Assembly (NCBI GenBank): GCA_964633975.1 | Contig: CAZWKX010000007.1 | Coordinates: forward strand, 1 to 64,000 | DNA: 64,000 nucleotides | Source: CAZWKX01 sp964633975 | GTDB lineage: Bacteria > Actinomycetota > Acidimicrobiia > Spongiisociales > UBA11373 | Reading direction: 5' to 3' | In this document: positions 9,629-17,947 of the stretch, one piece after another | How positions within the stretch are numbered: position 1 is the first letter of the stretch | Layout: the number at the start of each line of letters is the position of its first letter | The notes under the pieces: model-generated | Databases searched by the model: none | The model's input: only the letters and a program-made list of their open reading frames with translations | Told to the model about the DNA's origin: nothing | Translations under genes and position numbers: made by a program

Positions 9629-10422
9629 ACGATCACATTCGGCGCCTGGGCGAGGAAGACATACCCCGGACGGCGGTGCGCCGGCGCCTCCTCGTGATCG
9701 CCGGCTTCGTGCTTGCCGTCGCCGCCGCTACCGCCATCGCCGTGCTCCACTCCCCGTGGATGTCGGTGCAGGAGATCGAGATCGTCGGCGCCCACCGCGC
9801 CGACGTGGCGGGCCGGCTGGCCGATGCCGGAATCGGCGAAGGAGCCATCATGATCTGGCTCGATACGGCTGAGGTGGAGGCGGCGGTGCTGGCCGATGCA
9901 TGGGTGCGAGACGTTCGCGCCGAGCGCATCTTCCCCAATCGCCTCGTTGTGGAAGTCGTCGAACACACCGGGTCCGTCTGGATCGGTGGCCAGGACAGCT
10001 GGATGCTCGTGGCTGAAGATGGCACGGTGCTGGAAGTCGCCTCGGAGCCGGGAGTCGGCCTGCTCGCGGCTGATCTGCGGTTTCTCGATCTTTTGCCGGG
10101 CGAGCGGCCCTCGGACGATGCGTGGCACGAGGTCGTGGCCATGGCCGAGATGCTGAGCCCGGAGGTGGCGGCCCGGACCTTGCTGTCGTGGAAGGGTGCA
10201 GAGGTCTGGACGGTCTTGGATGGCCTGGATGTGCGCCTCGGGCGCATCGTGGACTTCGACGAGAAGGCACGGACACTGGAAGCGCTGCTCGATGAAGATC
10301 TGCCGTGGGGGACGGTCGTCGATTTGGTCGCGCCCTCGCGTCCCGCGATCAGCCTGCCCGGGCATTCTGCCGACATGCCCGTCGGGGGAAGCAGCGAGGG
10401 GGAGCCGGAAGTTTCAAGTTGA
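9625..10422 (+). CDS. ftsQ: Cell-division protein FtsQ/DivIB
   Basis: Bitopic divisome protein. The 265 residues start with a short charged cytoplasmic tail, then one membrane helix at about 25-43, then a POTRA-like region (from about MSVQEIEIVGAH to VVEVVEHTGSVW) and an FtsQ/DivIB domain. Sequence conservation is low in this family, so the assignment leans on topology and position between murB and ftsZ. It overlaps the murB stop (ATGA). A 100-bp gap with a hairpin separates it from ftsZ. Confidence 0.88.
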   Translation: MNDHIRRLGEEDIPRTAVRRRLLVIAGFVLAVAAATAIAVLHSPWMSVQEIEIVGAHRADVAGRLADAGIGEGAIMIWLDTAEVEAAVLADAWVRDVRAERIFPNRLVVEVVEHTGSVWIGGQDSWMLVAEDGTVLEVASEPGVGLLAADLRFLDLLPGERPSDDAWHEVVAMAEMLSPEVAARTLLSWKGAEVWTVLDGLDVRLGRIVDFDEKARTLEALLDEDLPWGTVVDLVAPSRPAISLPGHSADMPVGGSSEGEPEVSS

Positions 10423-10468
10423 GGTTGAGGGTGTGATCTGATGTACATAGTGACGACGTCCTCCCTAG

Positions 10469-10487
10469 TAACCTTCTACGGAAGGTT
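10469..10487 (+). promoter_or_regulatory. Hairpin / dyad and candidate -10 upstream of ftsZ
   Basis: A perfect 7-bp inverted repeat (AACCTTC / GAAGGTT, 10470-10476 and 10481-10487) encloses TACG, giving a UNCG-class tetraloop if transcribed. It lies 35 nt before the ftsZ start. TAACCT at 10469-10474 matches the -10 form seen elsewhere in this window and overlaps the left arm, so the element could be an operator-like dyad at an ftsZ promoter or an RNA hairpin in read-through transcripts from ftsQ. Function is inferred only. Confidence 0.45.
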
Positions 10488-10522
10488 CAGGGCACGCGCG
10501 CGCCACGTTTGAAGGAACCTGG

Positions 10523-11602
10523 ATGACGACGGAAGCACAAGGTCTGCAGGCCTACCTGGCTGTGATAAAGGTCGTTGGCGTCGGCGGCGGCGGCGTCAAC
10601 GCGGTCAACCGCATGATCGAGGCAGGCTTGCGCGGTGTCGAGTTCGTTGCCATCAACACCGACGCTCAGGCTTTGCTCATGTCCGACGCCGACATAAAGC
10701 TGGACATCGGGCGCAACATCACCAGGGGCTTGGGGGCCGGCGCCGACCCCGAGGTGGGCAGAGCGTCCGCCGAAGACCATCGTGAGGAGATCGAAGAGGC
10801 GCTCCGCGGATCGGACATGGTGTTCGTCACAGCAGGGGAAGGTGGCGGCACCGGCACCGGTGGCGCTCCCATCGTCGCCGAAGCCGCCCGCGGCATAGGG
10901 GCCCTGACTATTGCAGTGGTGACCAGGCCCTTCGGGTTCGAGGGACGGCGTCGCTCGGTTCAGGCGGAGCAGGGTATCCAGGCGCTTCGCAATGCCGTGG
11001 ACACCCTGATCATCATTCCCAATCAGCGCCTGTTGGAGCACGGGGATTCCGGCCTTTCTATGCTCGATGCCTTCCGCCTCGCCGACGAGGTACTCCTCAA
11101 CGGCGTGGGCGGCATCACCGATCTGATCACCACTCCTGGCCTCATCAACGTCGACTTCGCCGATGTGCGCTCCGTGCTTCACGGCGCCGGCTCCGCGGTC
11201 ATGGGCATCGGCCGGGCCTCCGGCGAGGGCCGGGCGGAGCAGGCGGCACAGCGGGCCATCAACAGCCCGATGCTCGAGGCATCGATGGAGGGCTCGAACG
11301 GGGTGCTGCTGTCGATTTGTGGTCCGGCCAACCTGACGCTGCAAGAAGTGAATCGCGCCGCGGTGTCCATCGCCGAGCACTGCGATCCCGATGCCAACCT
11401 TATCTTCGGTGCCATCATCGACGACTCACTCGGCGATGAGATCAGGGTTACGGCCATCGCCGCCGGCTTCGAGACCGAACAGGGCCGGCCGGTGCCGCGC
11501 TCCCGCGCCGCCAGAACGGCCATTGCCGACCTGCCGCTGGAGCCGGCCGAGCCGGGCGACGCGTTCGACGATCTCGACATCCCGGATTTCCTCAAGGGAT
11601 GA
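10523..11602 (+). CDS. ftsZ: Cell-division GTPase FtsZ
   Basis: Tubulin-like GTPase that forms the Z ring. The 359-residue protein has the N-terminal GVGGGGVNAVNRMI segment, the GGGTGTGG signature at 107-114, and the synergy-loop region DLITTPGLINVDFADV. The C-terminal linker is short and ends in the conserved peptide DDLDIPDFLKG, which binds partners such as SepF and FtsA. AAGGAACC before the ATG serves as ribosome site. The first four codons of pgeF overlap at the stop (ATGA). Confidence 0.98.
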   Translation: MTTEAQGLQAYLAVIKVVGVGGGGVNAVNRMIEAGLRGVEFVAINTDAQALLMSDADIKLDIGRNITRGLGAGADPEVGRASAEDHREEIEEALRGSDMVFVTAGEGGGTGTGGAPIVAEAARGIGALTIAVVTRPFGFEGRRRSVQAEQGIQALRNAVDTLIIIPNQRLLEHGDSGLSMLDAFRLADEVLLNGVGGITDLITTPGLINVDFADVRSVLHGAGSAVMGIGRASGEGRAEQAAQRAINSPMLEASMEGSNGVLLSICGPANLTLQEVNRAAVSIAEHCDPDANLIFGAIIDDSLGDEIRVTAIAAGFETEQGRPVPRSRAARTAIADLPLEPAEPGDAFDDLDIPDFLKG

Positions 11603-12222
11603 TCCTGGTCCCCGGTTTCGCGGGGGCGGCATTCGGCACTGCCGCAGATGGAGACCGTTCGGATCCCGAGGCGCGTCGTCGCATAGCCGCCGGTCTCGGC
11701 GTTCCCGCTGCATGGGCTTGGCTGCGGCAGGTTCACGGAAGCCGGGTGCTGCAGGCCACCGGGCCGGGTCTCGTCGGCAACGGTGACGGCCTGGTGACGG
11801 CGGCGGCCGGGCTGCCCCTGACGGTGGCGACGGCCGACTGCTTCGCGGTGATATTGGAGGGTGAAGGCGGAGTCGGGATCGCCCACGTCGGGTGGCGAGG
11901 AGCCGCCGCCGGGGTGGTAGCCGCCACACGCCGGGCTCTGGAAGGGCTGGGCGTACGTCCTAGGCGTGCCGCCATCGGACCGGGCATCGGGCCCTGTTGT
12001 TTTGAGGTGGGGGCCGAGGTCGCCGGCCGGTTCGCCGGTCATTTGGGCCGCACCACTTGGGGAGCGCCGAGCGCCGACCTGGTCGGCGCATTCGAGGCCG
12101 AGCTGTCCGGGCTCGACGTGTGGAGAAGCGGCGCGTGCACCATGTGTGGTGAAGGATTCCACTCGTTTCGGCGGGACGGCACCGGAAACAGACAGACTGC
12201 GCTGGCATGGCTGACGGCCTGA
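11599..12222 (+). CDS. pgeF: Multicopper-type purine nucleoside phosphorylase (YfiH/PgeF family)
   Basis: The 207-residue protein belongs to the laccase-domain family once called polyphenol oxidase. Members act on purine nucleosides, and E. coli YfiH edits a wrongly built peptidoglycan precursor. Conserved residues are visible: QVHGSRV (His46), the ATADC segment (Cys81) and AHVGWRG (His96), plus AIGPGIGPCCFEVG. It overlaps ftsZ by 4 nt and yggS by 16 nt. This placement after ftsZ is the usual actinobacterial one. The true substrate cannot be read from sequence. Confidence 0.88.
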   Translation: MILVPGFAGAAFGTAADGDRSDPEARRRIAAGLGVPAAWAWLRQVHGSRVLQATGPGLVGNGDGLVTAAAGLPLTVATADCFAVILEGEGGVGIAHVGWRGAAAGVVAATRRALEGLGVRPRRAAIGPGIGPCCFEVGAEVAGRFAGHLGRTTWGAPSADLVGAFEAELSGLDVWRSGACTMCGEGFHSFRRDGTGNRQTALAWLTA

Positions 12223-12884
12223 GCGCGGTCTGGGCAAGGGTCGCGGCGGCCGCGGCTCGCGCTGGGCGTGCCGTCGAGGACGTCACGCTGGTGGCGATCA
12301 GCAAGCAGGCCGATGCAGGGGCGATCCTCGTCGCCTACCGGCAGGGGCATCGTGACTTTGGGGAGAACAGAGCGGCCGCCCTTCTGGAGCGGGTCAAGCT
12401 GCTGCCGAGTGATGCTCGATGGCACTTCGTTGGGAGGCTCCAGGGGAACAAAGTGAGGCGGGTGCGTCCCGTCGCCTACCTGCTGCACTCGCTGGACAGG
12501 CCCGAGCTGGTGCACTACTGGGTCAAGGGTCCCGGCTTGCCTCCACCCGTTCTCGTGCAGGTCAACGTGGCGGCGGAGCCGCAGAAGGCCGGCGTGGCCG
12601 TCGAGGAGGCCGAGGCTCTGGTGGAGCTTGCGATGAGATCAGGGCTCGATGTGCGGGGTCTCATGACGATGCCGCCGCCGACCGACGACCCCGAGACGTC
12701 TCGTTCTCACTTCCGCACATTGGCCGCGCTCGGGGATCGGCTTTCGAGGCGGTGGCCGGGGCTGACCGAGCTTTCGATGGGCATGACCGACGACTTCGAA
12801 GTTGCGGTAGAGGAAGGTGCCACTATCTTGCGGGTGGGACGAGCTATCTTTTGTCCATCCCCCGACGAGCGAGGGCACACGTAA
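12207..12884 (+). CDS. PLP homeostasis protein YggS/PLPBP
   Basis: Single-domain TIM-barrel PLP-binding protein (225 residues) linked to vitamin B6 and amino-acid homeostasis; no enzymatic reaction is established. The PLP lysine is in VAISKQ (Lys33; most homologues have VSKT/K). FGENRAAAL and WHFVGRLQGNKVR are family motifs, and LSMGMTDDFEVAV closes the barrel. Start ATG 12207 lies inside pgeF, and the stop shares one base with the sepF ATG (TAATG). Confidence 0.92.
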   Translation: MADGLSAVWARVAAAAARAGRAVEDVTLVAISKQADAGAILVAYRQGHRDFGENRAAALLERVKLLPSDARWHFVGRLQGNKVRRVRPVAYLLHSLDRPELVHYWVKGPGLPPPVLVQVNVAAEPQKAGVAVEEAEALVELAMRSGLDVRGLMTMPPPTDDPETSRSHFRTLAALGDRLSRRWPGLTELSMGMTDDFEVAVEEGATILRVGRAIFCPSPDERGHT

Positions 12885-13477
12885 TGGCAAGCTTGTGGCA
12901 GAGGACCCTCTTCTATCTCGGTCTTGTTGACGAGGAAGAAGGCGGCTACGAGGCGCCGGCGGACGAGTCCGTCCAGGTGCGGCCTGAGTCCTATGGGGCG
13001 GGACAGGCCCTGCCGCCGGGGCAGGGACAGCGGCGGACGTACCCGCCCACCGACTCTCCCTACGGGGGCCGCCGAGTGGAACCGCCCATGGCGGCGCGTC
13101 GACGCACCGTGTCCGATGGGGCTCTGACCGACGCCGGTGTCATCGTGACTCCCGCCGAGACCTCTGCGGTGCGAACCGTGACCGAGCAGGATCTGGAGAC
13201 CGAGATCATCACGGCCCGCTCGTACTCGGATGCTCAGAAGCTGGCCGACCAGCTCCGTGCCAGCGTCCCCGTGATCCTCGACCTCCGCAAGGTGGAGCCG
13301 GCGATGGTGCGCCGGCTGGTGGATTTCGCCAGCGGTCTGACCTACGCGCTCGGCGGCACCATGAGGAAGGTCGCCCAGGGGGTGATTCTGGTCACGCCGG
13401 CCAACGTCAATATCACCCGGGATGAGCGACGACGCTTGGAGAGTCTGGGCTACTACGACTCGGGCGAGATCTCGTAG
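12884..13477 (+). CDS. sepF: Z-ring membrane anchor SepF
   Basis: In actinobacteria SepF links FtsZ to the membrane in place of FtsA. The start is ATG 12884, overlapping the yggS stop by one base; the same frame is open farther upstream but only inside yggS. The 197-residue product has an N-terminal amphipathic stretch (MASLWQRTLFYLGL), a disordered Pro/Gly/Arg-rich middle, and the SepF domain at about 105-190 with PVILDLRKVEPAMVRRLVDF and FASGLTYALGG. No ftsA is present nearby, consistent with SepF being the tether. Confidence 0.95.
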   Translation: MASLWQRTLFYLGLVDEEEGGYEAPADESVQVRPESYGAGQALPPGQGQRRTYPPTDSPYGGRRVEPPMAARRRTVSDGALTDAGVIVTPAETSAVRTVTEQDLETEIITARSYSDAQKLADQLRASVPVILDLRKVEPAMVRRLVDFASGLTYALGGTMRKVAQGVILVTPANVNITRDERRRLESLGYYDSGEIS

Positions 13478-13728
13478 TGGACGTTGTCGTCTTCGCCATA
13501 GAGATTTACATCCTGGTCATCATCGTGCGGATCATCCTCGAATGGATCCCCGTCGACTACGACCACCCGGTCGGTCGCGTTCGCAGCGTCCTGCGCGCCG
13601 TCACCGAACCGGTGCTGGCTCCGGTGCGGGTCCTCGTTCCTTCGATACGTATGGGGGACGCGGCTCTGGATCTGTCGCCGGTGATAGTGGTGATCCTGCT
13701 GGGGCTGATCGCCGGCCTGCTTAGGTGA
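13477..13728 (+). CDS. YggT-family membrane protein
   Basis: An 83-residue protein with one YggT repeat: two hydrophobic helices flank IILEWIPVDYDHPVGRV and the LRAVTEPVLAPVR motif. YggT proteins are common after sepF, where a role in division or osmotic response has been proposed but not settled. The GTG start shares one base with the sepF stop. This is the last gene of the dcw operon; divIVA (wag31), which often follows, is not here. It ends 11 bp from the convergent ileS stop. Confidence 0.88.
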   Translation: MDVVVFAIEIYILVIIVRIILEWIPVDYDHPVGRVRSVLRAVTEPVLAPVRVLVPSIRMGDAALDLSPVIVVILLGLIAGLLR

Positions 13729-13739
13729 ATCCAGCCGGT

Positions 13740-16700
13740 TCAGCGGGTCGCGATGTCGATGGCGGCGGCCTCACCCTCGATTTCGACGGTTTCCCCGATT
13801 CCCGTGCTCTCGACGACTTCGACGGCCAGAACTTCGGCGGCGATCCAGTCGCCGTGGAGGGCCATGGCCTCCGCCACCCGCGCCGATTTGCTGGACCAGC
13901 CGAGAACGATGCGGTCCGAGACGTCGAGACCGTGGGCGCGCCGCAGGCCCTGGACCACCTTCACGATCTCACGGGCCAGCCCTTCGAGTGAGAGCTCGGG
14001 AGTGACCGCGGTGTCCAGGGCGACGGACACCAGCTGGTCCGCGGCAACGACGACTCCTTCAAGAGGCCGGCGCCCCACGGTGACGTCGTCGAGGACGATC
14101 ACTTCACCGGCCACGCTCAGCTCCTGGCTATCGAGAAGGCGGGCCACGGCGTTTTCGTCGAGCGCCTCGATGGCCGCGGCGATTTCCGGCATGCGGGCTC
14201 CGAACCGGGGGCCGAGCACTCTGTAGTTGGGTTTGGCGCTGATGTGAGCGTGCGCCCGCTCGTCTTCGCTCGTGGCCACCGTCTTCACGTTGAGCTCATC
14301 GCCGATGAGGTCGGCGTGTGCCTCGACGACGGCGCGCACGTTGTCGTCGTGGCTCACCACGGTCAGCGTCTGAAGGGGCTGCCGTACCCGGAGCCCGTGG
14401 GAGCGGCGCAGGCCGCGAGCGAGAGTGACGACCGAGCGGACCACGGCCATGGATGCCTCGAGCGCGGGGTCGATGAGTTTGGCCCCGGCCTGCGGGTAGT
14501 CCTCGTGGTGCACGCTGGCGGGGCCGTCTGCATTGGATCGCTGTCCCACCACGAGTCCCTGATACATGACTTCCGTGACGAATGGCAGCACAGGGGCCAT
14601 GAGCTTGGTGAAAGTGACAAGAACTTCATACAGGGTGGCAAACGCCGCCTCCGTGTCGCGTCTGGCTGCCGTCGATTCGGCGTCGCGACGGCGCCAGAAA
14701 CGGCGGCGCGAGCGACGGATGTACCAGTTCGTGAGATCGTCGACAAAGTCGACGAGCGGTGGGATCACGTTGTAGAGGTAGTACCCCTCCATCTGCTCGT
14801 TGACCTGTTTCACAAGGCTCTGGAGCACGGAGAGGATCCAGCGGTCGATCTCGGGGCGATTGGAGGGCGGTGGGGCCGTCTCGAGATCGACGACCGAGAT
14901 GTCCTCGGCCGAGGCGTAGGTGGTGAAGAATGAATAGGCGTTCCAGAGCGGCAGCATCACGGCTCGCACCACGTCGCGCACCCCCGAAGGGGAGAACCGC
15001 AGCGGCTCGGCCCGCACCACCGGCGAGTTGATCAAGTAGGTGCGAAGGGCATCAGCGCCGTACTCCTCGATCAGCTCGAACGGGTCCGGGTAGTTCTTCA
15101 GGCTCTTGGACATCTTGCGGCCGTCTTCGGCGAGGATGAGGCCGTTGACGACGCAGTTGCGGAACGGGATGTCGTCGAAGAGGGCGGTGGCCAGCACGAG
15201 CAGGGTGTAGAACCAGCCTCGAGTCTGGTCCAAGCCTTCGGCGATGTAGTCGGCGGGGAATCGACGGGCGAATTCGTCTGCACCCTCGAACGGGTAGTGG
15301 TGCTGGGCGTAGGGCATGGAGCCCGACTCGAACCATACGTCGAGTACCTCTGGCACCCGGCGCATCTCCCCGCCGCAGGCACATGGGAATGTGACCTCGT
15401 CGACGACGTGCTTGTGCAGGTCGGTGAGGCGGACGCCTGATCGTTCCTCGAGCTCGCCGATAGAGCTGATACAGACCTTGTCGTCGCACGATGAGCACTC
15501 CCAGACCGGGATGCACGAGCCCCAGTAGCGGTTGCGGCTTATGGCCCAGTCGCGGGTCTGCTTGAGCCAGTTGCCGAAGCGCCTCTCTCCAACATGATCG
15601 GGAACCCAGTGGATGCGCTCGTTGAGCTCGACCATGCGCTCTCGAATGCTCTCGACCCGGATGAACCAGGTAGGGATGGCCTTGTAGATGAGAGGCGTGC
15701 CGGTGCGCCAGCAGAAGGGGTAGGCGTGCACGATGGTTCCGCTCTGCACCAGGATGCCCCGCTCCTTCAGCAGCCCCATCAGCACGGCATCTGCGTCTTT
15801 GACGAACATGCCCGAGACGTCGGGAACCTGGTCGGTGAATCGGGCCTCGGCATCCACCGGGTCGACGAGAGACTCGATCCCGGCCGCTTGAAGGGCGTAG
15901 AAGTCGGCTTCGCCGTAGGCGGGCGCCATGTGAACCAGCCCGCTGCCCTCGTCGGTTGTGGTGTCCTCGCTGTCTATGACGACGAAGGCGCCGCGTTGCC
16001 TCTCGTCGGCGAAGTAGCCGAAGGGCGGCTGGTAGCTGGTGCCCAGGAGATCCGCCCCCGCTCCTTCGGCAGAAGGAGGGGGCGCCTCCGCGCCCCAGAA
16101 GGCCTGCACCAGATCGGCTGCGACCCAGTAGCGGCCCTCGAGGCCGTTGATAGGCGCGTCGATGCGCACGTAGCGGGCGTCGCTGCGCACGGCGACCGCC
16201 AGGTTGGCGGGGAGTGTCCAGGGGGTGGTCGTCCAGACCAGCAGATAGTCGCCGAGCTGTGCCGGTCCGTGGTCCTCTATCACGCGCAGCCGGACCGTCA
16301 GTGACGGGTCCTCCACGTCGCGGTAGTCCAGGTTCGCCTCGAAGTTGGAGAGCGGTGTGGAGGCCCCATACGAATAGGGGAGCACCTTGAAGTCGCGGTA
16401 GACGAGGCCCTTGTTCCAAAGCTGTGCGAACACCCACCACACCGATTCCATGAAGCTGAGATCCATGGTCTTGTAGTCGTCTTCGAAATCGACCCAGCGG
16501 CCGATTCGGCGCGTGATGGCTTCCCAGGCCTCGGTATTGGCATCGACCCGTCTGCGGCAGGCTTCGTTGAACTTGGCCACTCCGTAGGCCTGGATGTCGG
16601 AAGGACCCGACAGGTTCAGTTCCGCCTGAACCTCCATCTCGATGGGAAGGCCGTGGGTGTCCCACCCGAAGCGGCGCTCCACCCGGTGGCCTCGCATCGT

Positions 16701-16931
16701 CCAGTACCGGGGAACGATGTCCTTGAGAACGCCGGCCAGCAAGTTCCCGTAGTGAGGGCTGCCGGTCGGGAAGGGAGGGCCGTCGTAGAAGGTGAATTCG
16801 GTCTCTTCCGGGCGCATCGCCACCGATACCCGGAAGGCGTCAAGGCGCTCCCAGAGGTCGAGGATCTCCTCCTCCTGCGCGGGAAAGGAGATGTGGGGGG
16901 AGACTCGTGTGAAGGGTGTACGCCTCGCCAT
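13740..16931 (-). CDS. ileS: Isoleucyl-tRNA synthetase (long, eukaryote-like type)
   Basis: Charges tRNA-Ile. The start chosen is ATG 16931 (MARRTPFTRVSPHISF); the frame runs 30 codons upstream, but that part is T-box leader RNA. The 1063-residue protein has the class I HIGH variant PHYGNLL, a long CP1 editing domain and the DGRKMSKSLKNYPDP loop, then an extended C-terminal tRNA-binding region. Its length and motif form match the eukaryote-like IleS of mycobacteria and relatives. GAGGA eight bases upstream is the likely ribosome site. It is controlled by the T-box leader. Confidence 0.97.
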   Translation of the reverse strand: MARRTPFTRVSPHISFPAQEEEILDLWERLDAFRVSVAMRPEETEFTFYDGPPFPTGSPHYGNLLAGVLKDIVPRYWTMRGHRVERRFGWDTHGLPIEMEVQAELNLSGPSDIQAYGVAKFNEACRRRVDANTEAWEAITRRIGRWVDFEDDYKTMDLSFMESVWWVFAQLWNKGLVYRDFKVLPYSYGASTPLSNFEANLDYRDVEDPSLTVRLRVIEDHGPAQLGDYLLVWTTTPWTLPANLAVAVRSDARYVRIDAPINGLEGRYWVAADLVQAFWGAEAPPPSAEGAGADLLGTSYQPPFGYFADERQRGAFVVIDSEDTTTDEGSGLVHMAPAYGEADFYALQAAGIESLVDPVDAEARFTDQVPDVSGMFVKDADAVLMGLLKERGILVQSGTIVHAYPFCWRTGTPLIYKAIPTWFIRVESIRERMVELNERIHWVPDHVGERRFGNWLKQTRDWAISRNRYWGSCIPVWECSSCDDKVCISSIGELEERSGVRLTDLHKHVVDEVTFPCACGGEMRRVPEVLDVWFESGSMPYAQHHYPFEGADEFARRFPADYIAEGLDQTRGWFYTLLVLATALFDDIPFRNCVVNGLILAEDGRKMSKSLKNYPDPFELIEEYGADALRTYLINSPVVRAEPLRFSPSGVRDVVRAVMLPLWNAYSFFTTYASAEDISVVDLETAPPPSNRPEIDRWILSVLQSLVKQVNEQMEGYYLYNVIPPLVDFVDDLTNWYIRRSRRRFWRRRDAESTAARRDTEAAFATLYEVLVTFTKLMAPVLPFVTEVMYQGLVVGQRSNADGPASVHHEDYPQAGAKLIDPALEASMAVVRSVVTLARGLRRSHGLRVRQPLQTLTVVSHDDNVRAVVEAHADLIGDELNVKTVATSEDERAHAHISAKPNYRVLGPRFGARMPEIAAAIEALDENAVARLLDSQELSVAGEVIVLDDVTVGRRPLEGVVVAADQLVSVALDTAVTPELSLEGLAREIVKVVQGLRRAHGLDVSDRIVLGWSSKSARVAEAMALHGDWIAAEVLAVEVVESTGIGETVEIEGEAAAIDIATR

Positions 16932-17140
16932 GGTGTCCTCGGTTGCCGTCCGCCGGGACGAGCGTGGCCCGCGGTACCACCCGGCTTGCCACCCCGCAAG
17001 GTGACCGCTCCTCTTCCCCATGTCGGCGGGGGATCCGGCGGGCTCTACTGAGGCGACCAGGCCTGTTCTTCCCGCAGCTCCGGGGTGATGTCCGCTCCGG
17101 CTGTGGATCCCGGGCGGCGCGTCCCCTTCAACGCCGTGGC
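16932..17140 (-). promoter_or_regulatory. T-box leader of ileS
   Basis: Read on the - strand, the T-box sequence GGGTGGTACCGCGGG lies at 16982-16968, with UGGU that can pair with the ACCA end of uncharged tRNA-Ile. Just before it a stem III-like hairpin (CTTGC/GCAAG) is present. A short hairpin around 17107-17076 (CAGCCGG with CCG..GCTG) exposes ATC at 17089-17087 as a candidate Ile specifier, fitting the ultrashort stem I of actinobacterial ileS T-boxes. A CGTCC/GGACG hairpin precedes the GAGGA ribosome site and no U tract follows, so control of translation rather than termination is likely. The exact folding is inferred. Confidence 0.85.
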
Positions 17141-17145
17141 GGGGG

Positions 17146-17151
17146 ATGGTA
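17146..17151 (-). promoter_or_regulatory. Candidate -10 box for ileS leader
   Basis: TACCAT on the - strand fits TANNNT and would start a T-box leader of about 205 nt. No convincing -35 box is visible. Confidence 0.35.
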
Positions 17152-17198
17152 GCGCACCACCGTGGGCTTGCGGCGCTCCTCCCGGCGGCCGGCGACGT

Positions 17199-17204
17199 TA
17201 GCCT
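17199..17204 (+). promoter_or_regulatory. -10 box of a leaderless transcript (DUF167 gene)
   Basis: TAGCCT lies 8 nt before GTG 17213, so transcription would begin at or beside the start codon. It supports this start over the in-frame GTG at 17162. Confidence 0.55.
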
Positions 17205-17212
17205 TTCAAAGC

Positions 17213-17518
17213 GTGTCCGAGCTGAGAGATGTGGTTCGGGCCGCTCCCAACGGGGTGGTCGTCGCGGTGTGGGTCGTGCCGCGTTCGAGTCGCGACGAGG
17301 TCAGCGGCCTTCACGGTGGCGCGCTGCGAGTGCGCGTAAAGGTGCCTCCGGAGCAGGGCCGGGCCAACAAGGCAGCCGCGTCGCTTGTAGCCGGCGCTCT
17401 CGGGGGGCATTCCGGCGAGATCCTTTCGGGCGGAACCTCGCGGCGCAAGCAGATTCTCGTCACCGGAGTCGGCCTGCCGGAGGCGTTGCGCATCCTGGAG
17501 TCCCTACTGGGCCGTTAG
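17213..17518 (+). CDS. DUF167 / YggU-family protein
   Basis: Small conserved protein (101 residues from GTG 17213) of the DUF167 family, structurally known from E. coli YggU but without an assigned function. The core motif LRVRVKVPPEQGRANKAA is present, followed by GEILSGGTSRRKQILVTGV. In many genomes the family is encoded close to yggS/yggT; here ileS separates it from them. The in-frame GTG at 17162 would add 17 residues; the -10 box at 17199-17204 argues for the shorter form. Confidence 0.85.
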   Translation: MSELRDVVRAAPNGVVVAVWVVPRSSRDEVSGLHGGALRVRVKVPPEQGRANKAAASLVAGALGGHSGEILSGGTSRRKQILVTGVGLPEALRILESLLGR

Positions 17519-17543
17519 GCGATCCTGGGCGGCTTCGGCGTGC

Positions 17544-17549
17544 TAGCCT
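17544..17549 (+). promoter_or_regulatory. Candidate -10 box for the DksA/TraR-like gene
   Basis: TAGCCT, 23 nt before GTG 17573. The expected leader is short but contains AGGAGG at 17563-17568, so this is a leadered transcript, unlike many neighbours. Confidence 0.45.
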
Positions 17550-17572
17550 CTGCGGCCGCCACAGGAGGTCAT

Positions 17573-17947
17573 GTGGGTAGAGATCTTGCTCGGTCCACAC
17601 TCGAGCGGTTCCGCAAGAAGCTCGAATTCGAGCGCGAACGCCTCTTGCAGGTCATTCGCGAGATCGAGGAGGAGCGTGAGGAGGTGCGCCTCACCGAGAC
17701 CTCCTCGGAGCGCAGTCCCGATCCGAACACCGCCGAAGGTGGCTCGTTGGCGTTCGAGATGGAGAAAGAGCTCTCACTGGCCGAGAACGCGGCGAGCCTG
17801 CTCGATCAGGTCGACGAGGCGCTCGAGCGTATCGACGGCAAAGGCTACGGCAATTGTGAGGTCTGCGGGGGGGCCATCCCTGTGGCTCGCCTGGAGGCGC
17901 TTCCCTACACGAAGCTCTGCATCGAATGCGCCTCGAATCGCAAGTGA
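17573..17947 (+). CDS. DksA/TraR-family zinc-finger protein
   Basis: The 124-residue product has an N-terminal coiled-coil hairpin (acidic, from about residue 8 to 85) and a C-terminal four-cysteine zinc finger: C-E-V-C then, 17 residues on, C-I-E-C. This is the RNA polymerase secondary-channel DksA/TraR fold. In actinobacteria such proteins (for example RbpA-independent DksA homologues) modulate transcription initiation; which genes are affected here is unknown. Start GTG 17573 follows AGGAGG by four bases. A longer reading from 17540 lacks a ribosome site. It overlaps lspA by 4 nt. Confidence 0.85.
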   Translation: MGRDLARSTLERFRKKLEFERERLLQVIREIEEEREEVRLTETSSERSPDPNTAEGGSLAFEMEKELSLAENAASLLDQVDEALERIDGKGYGNCEVCGGAIPVARLEALPYTKLCIECASNRK

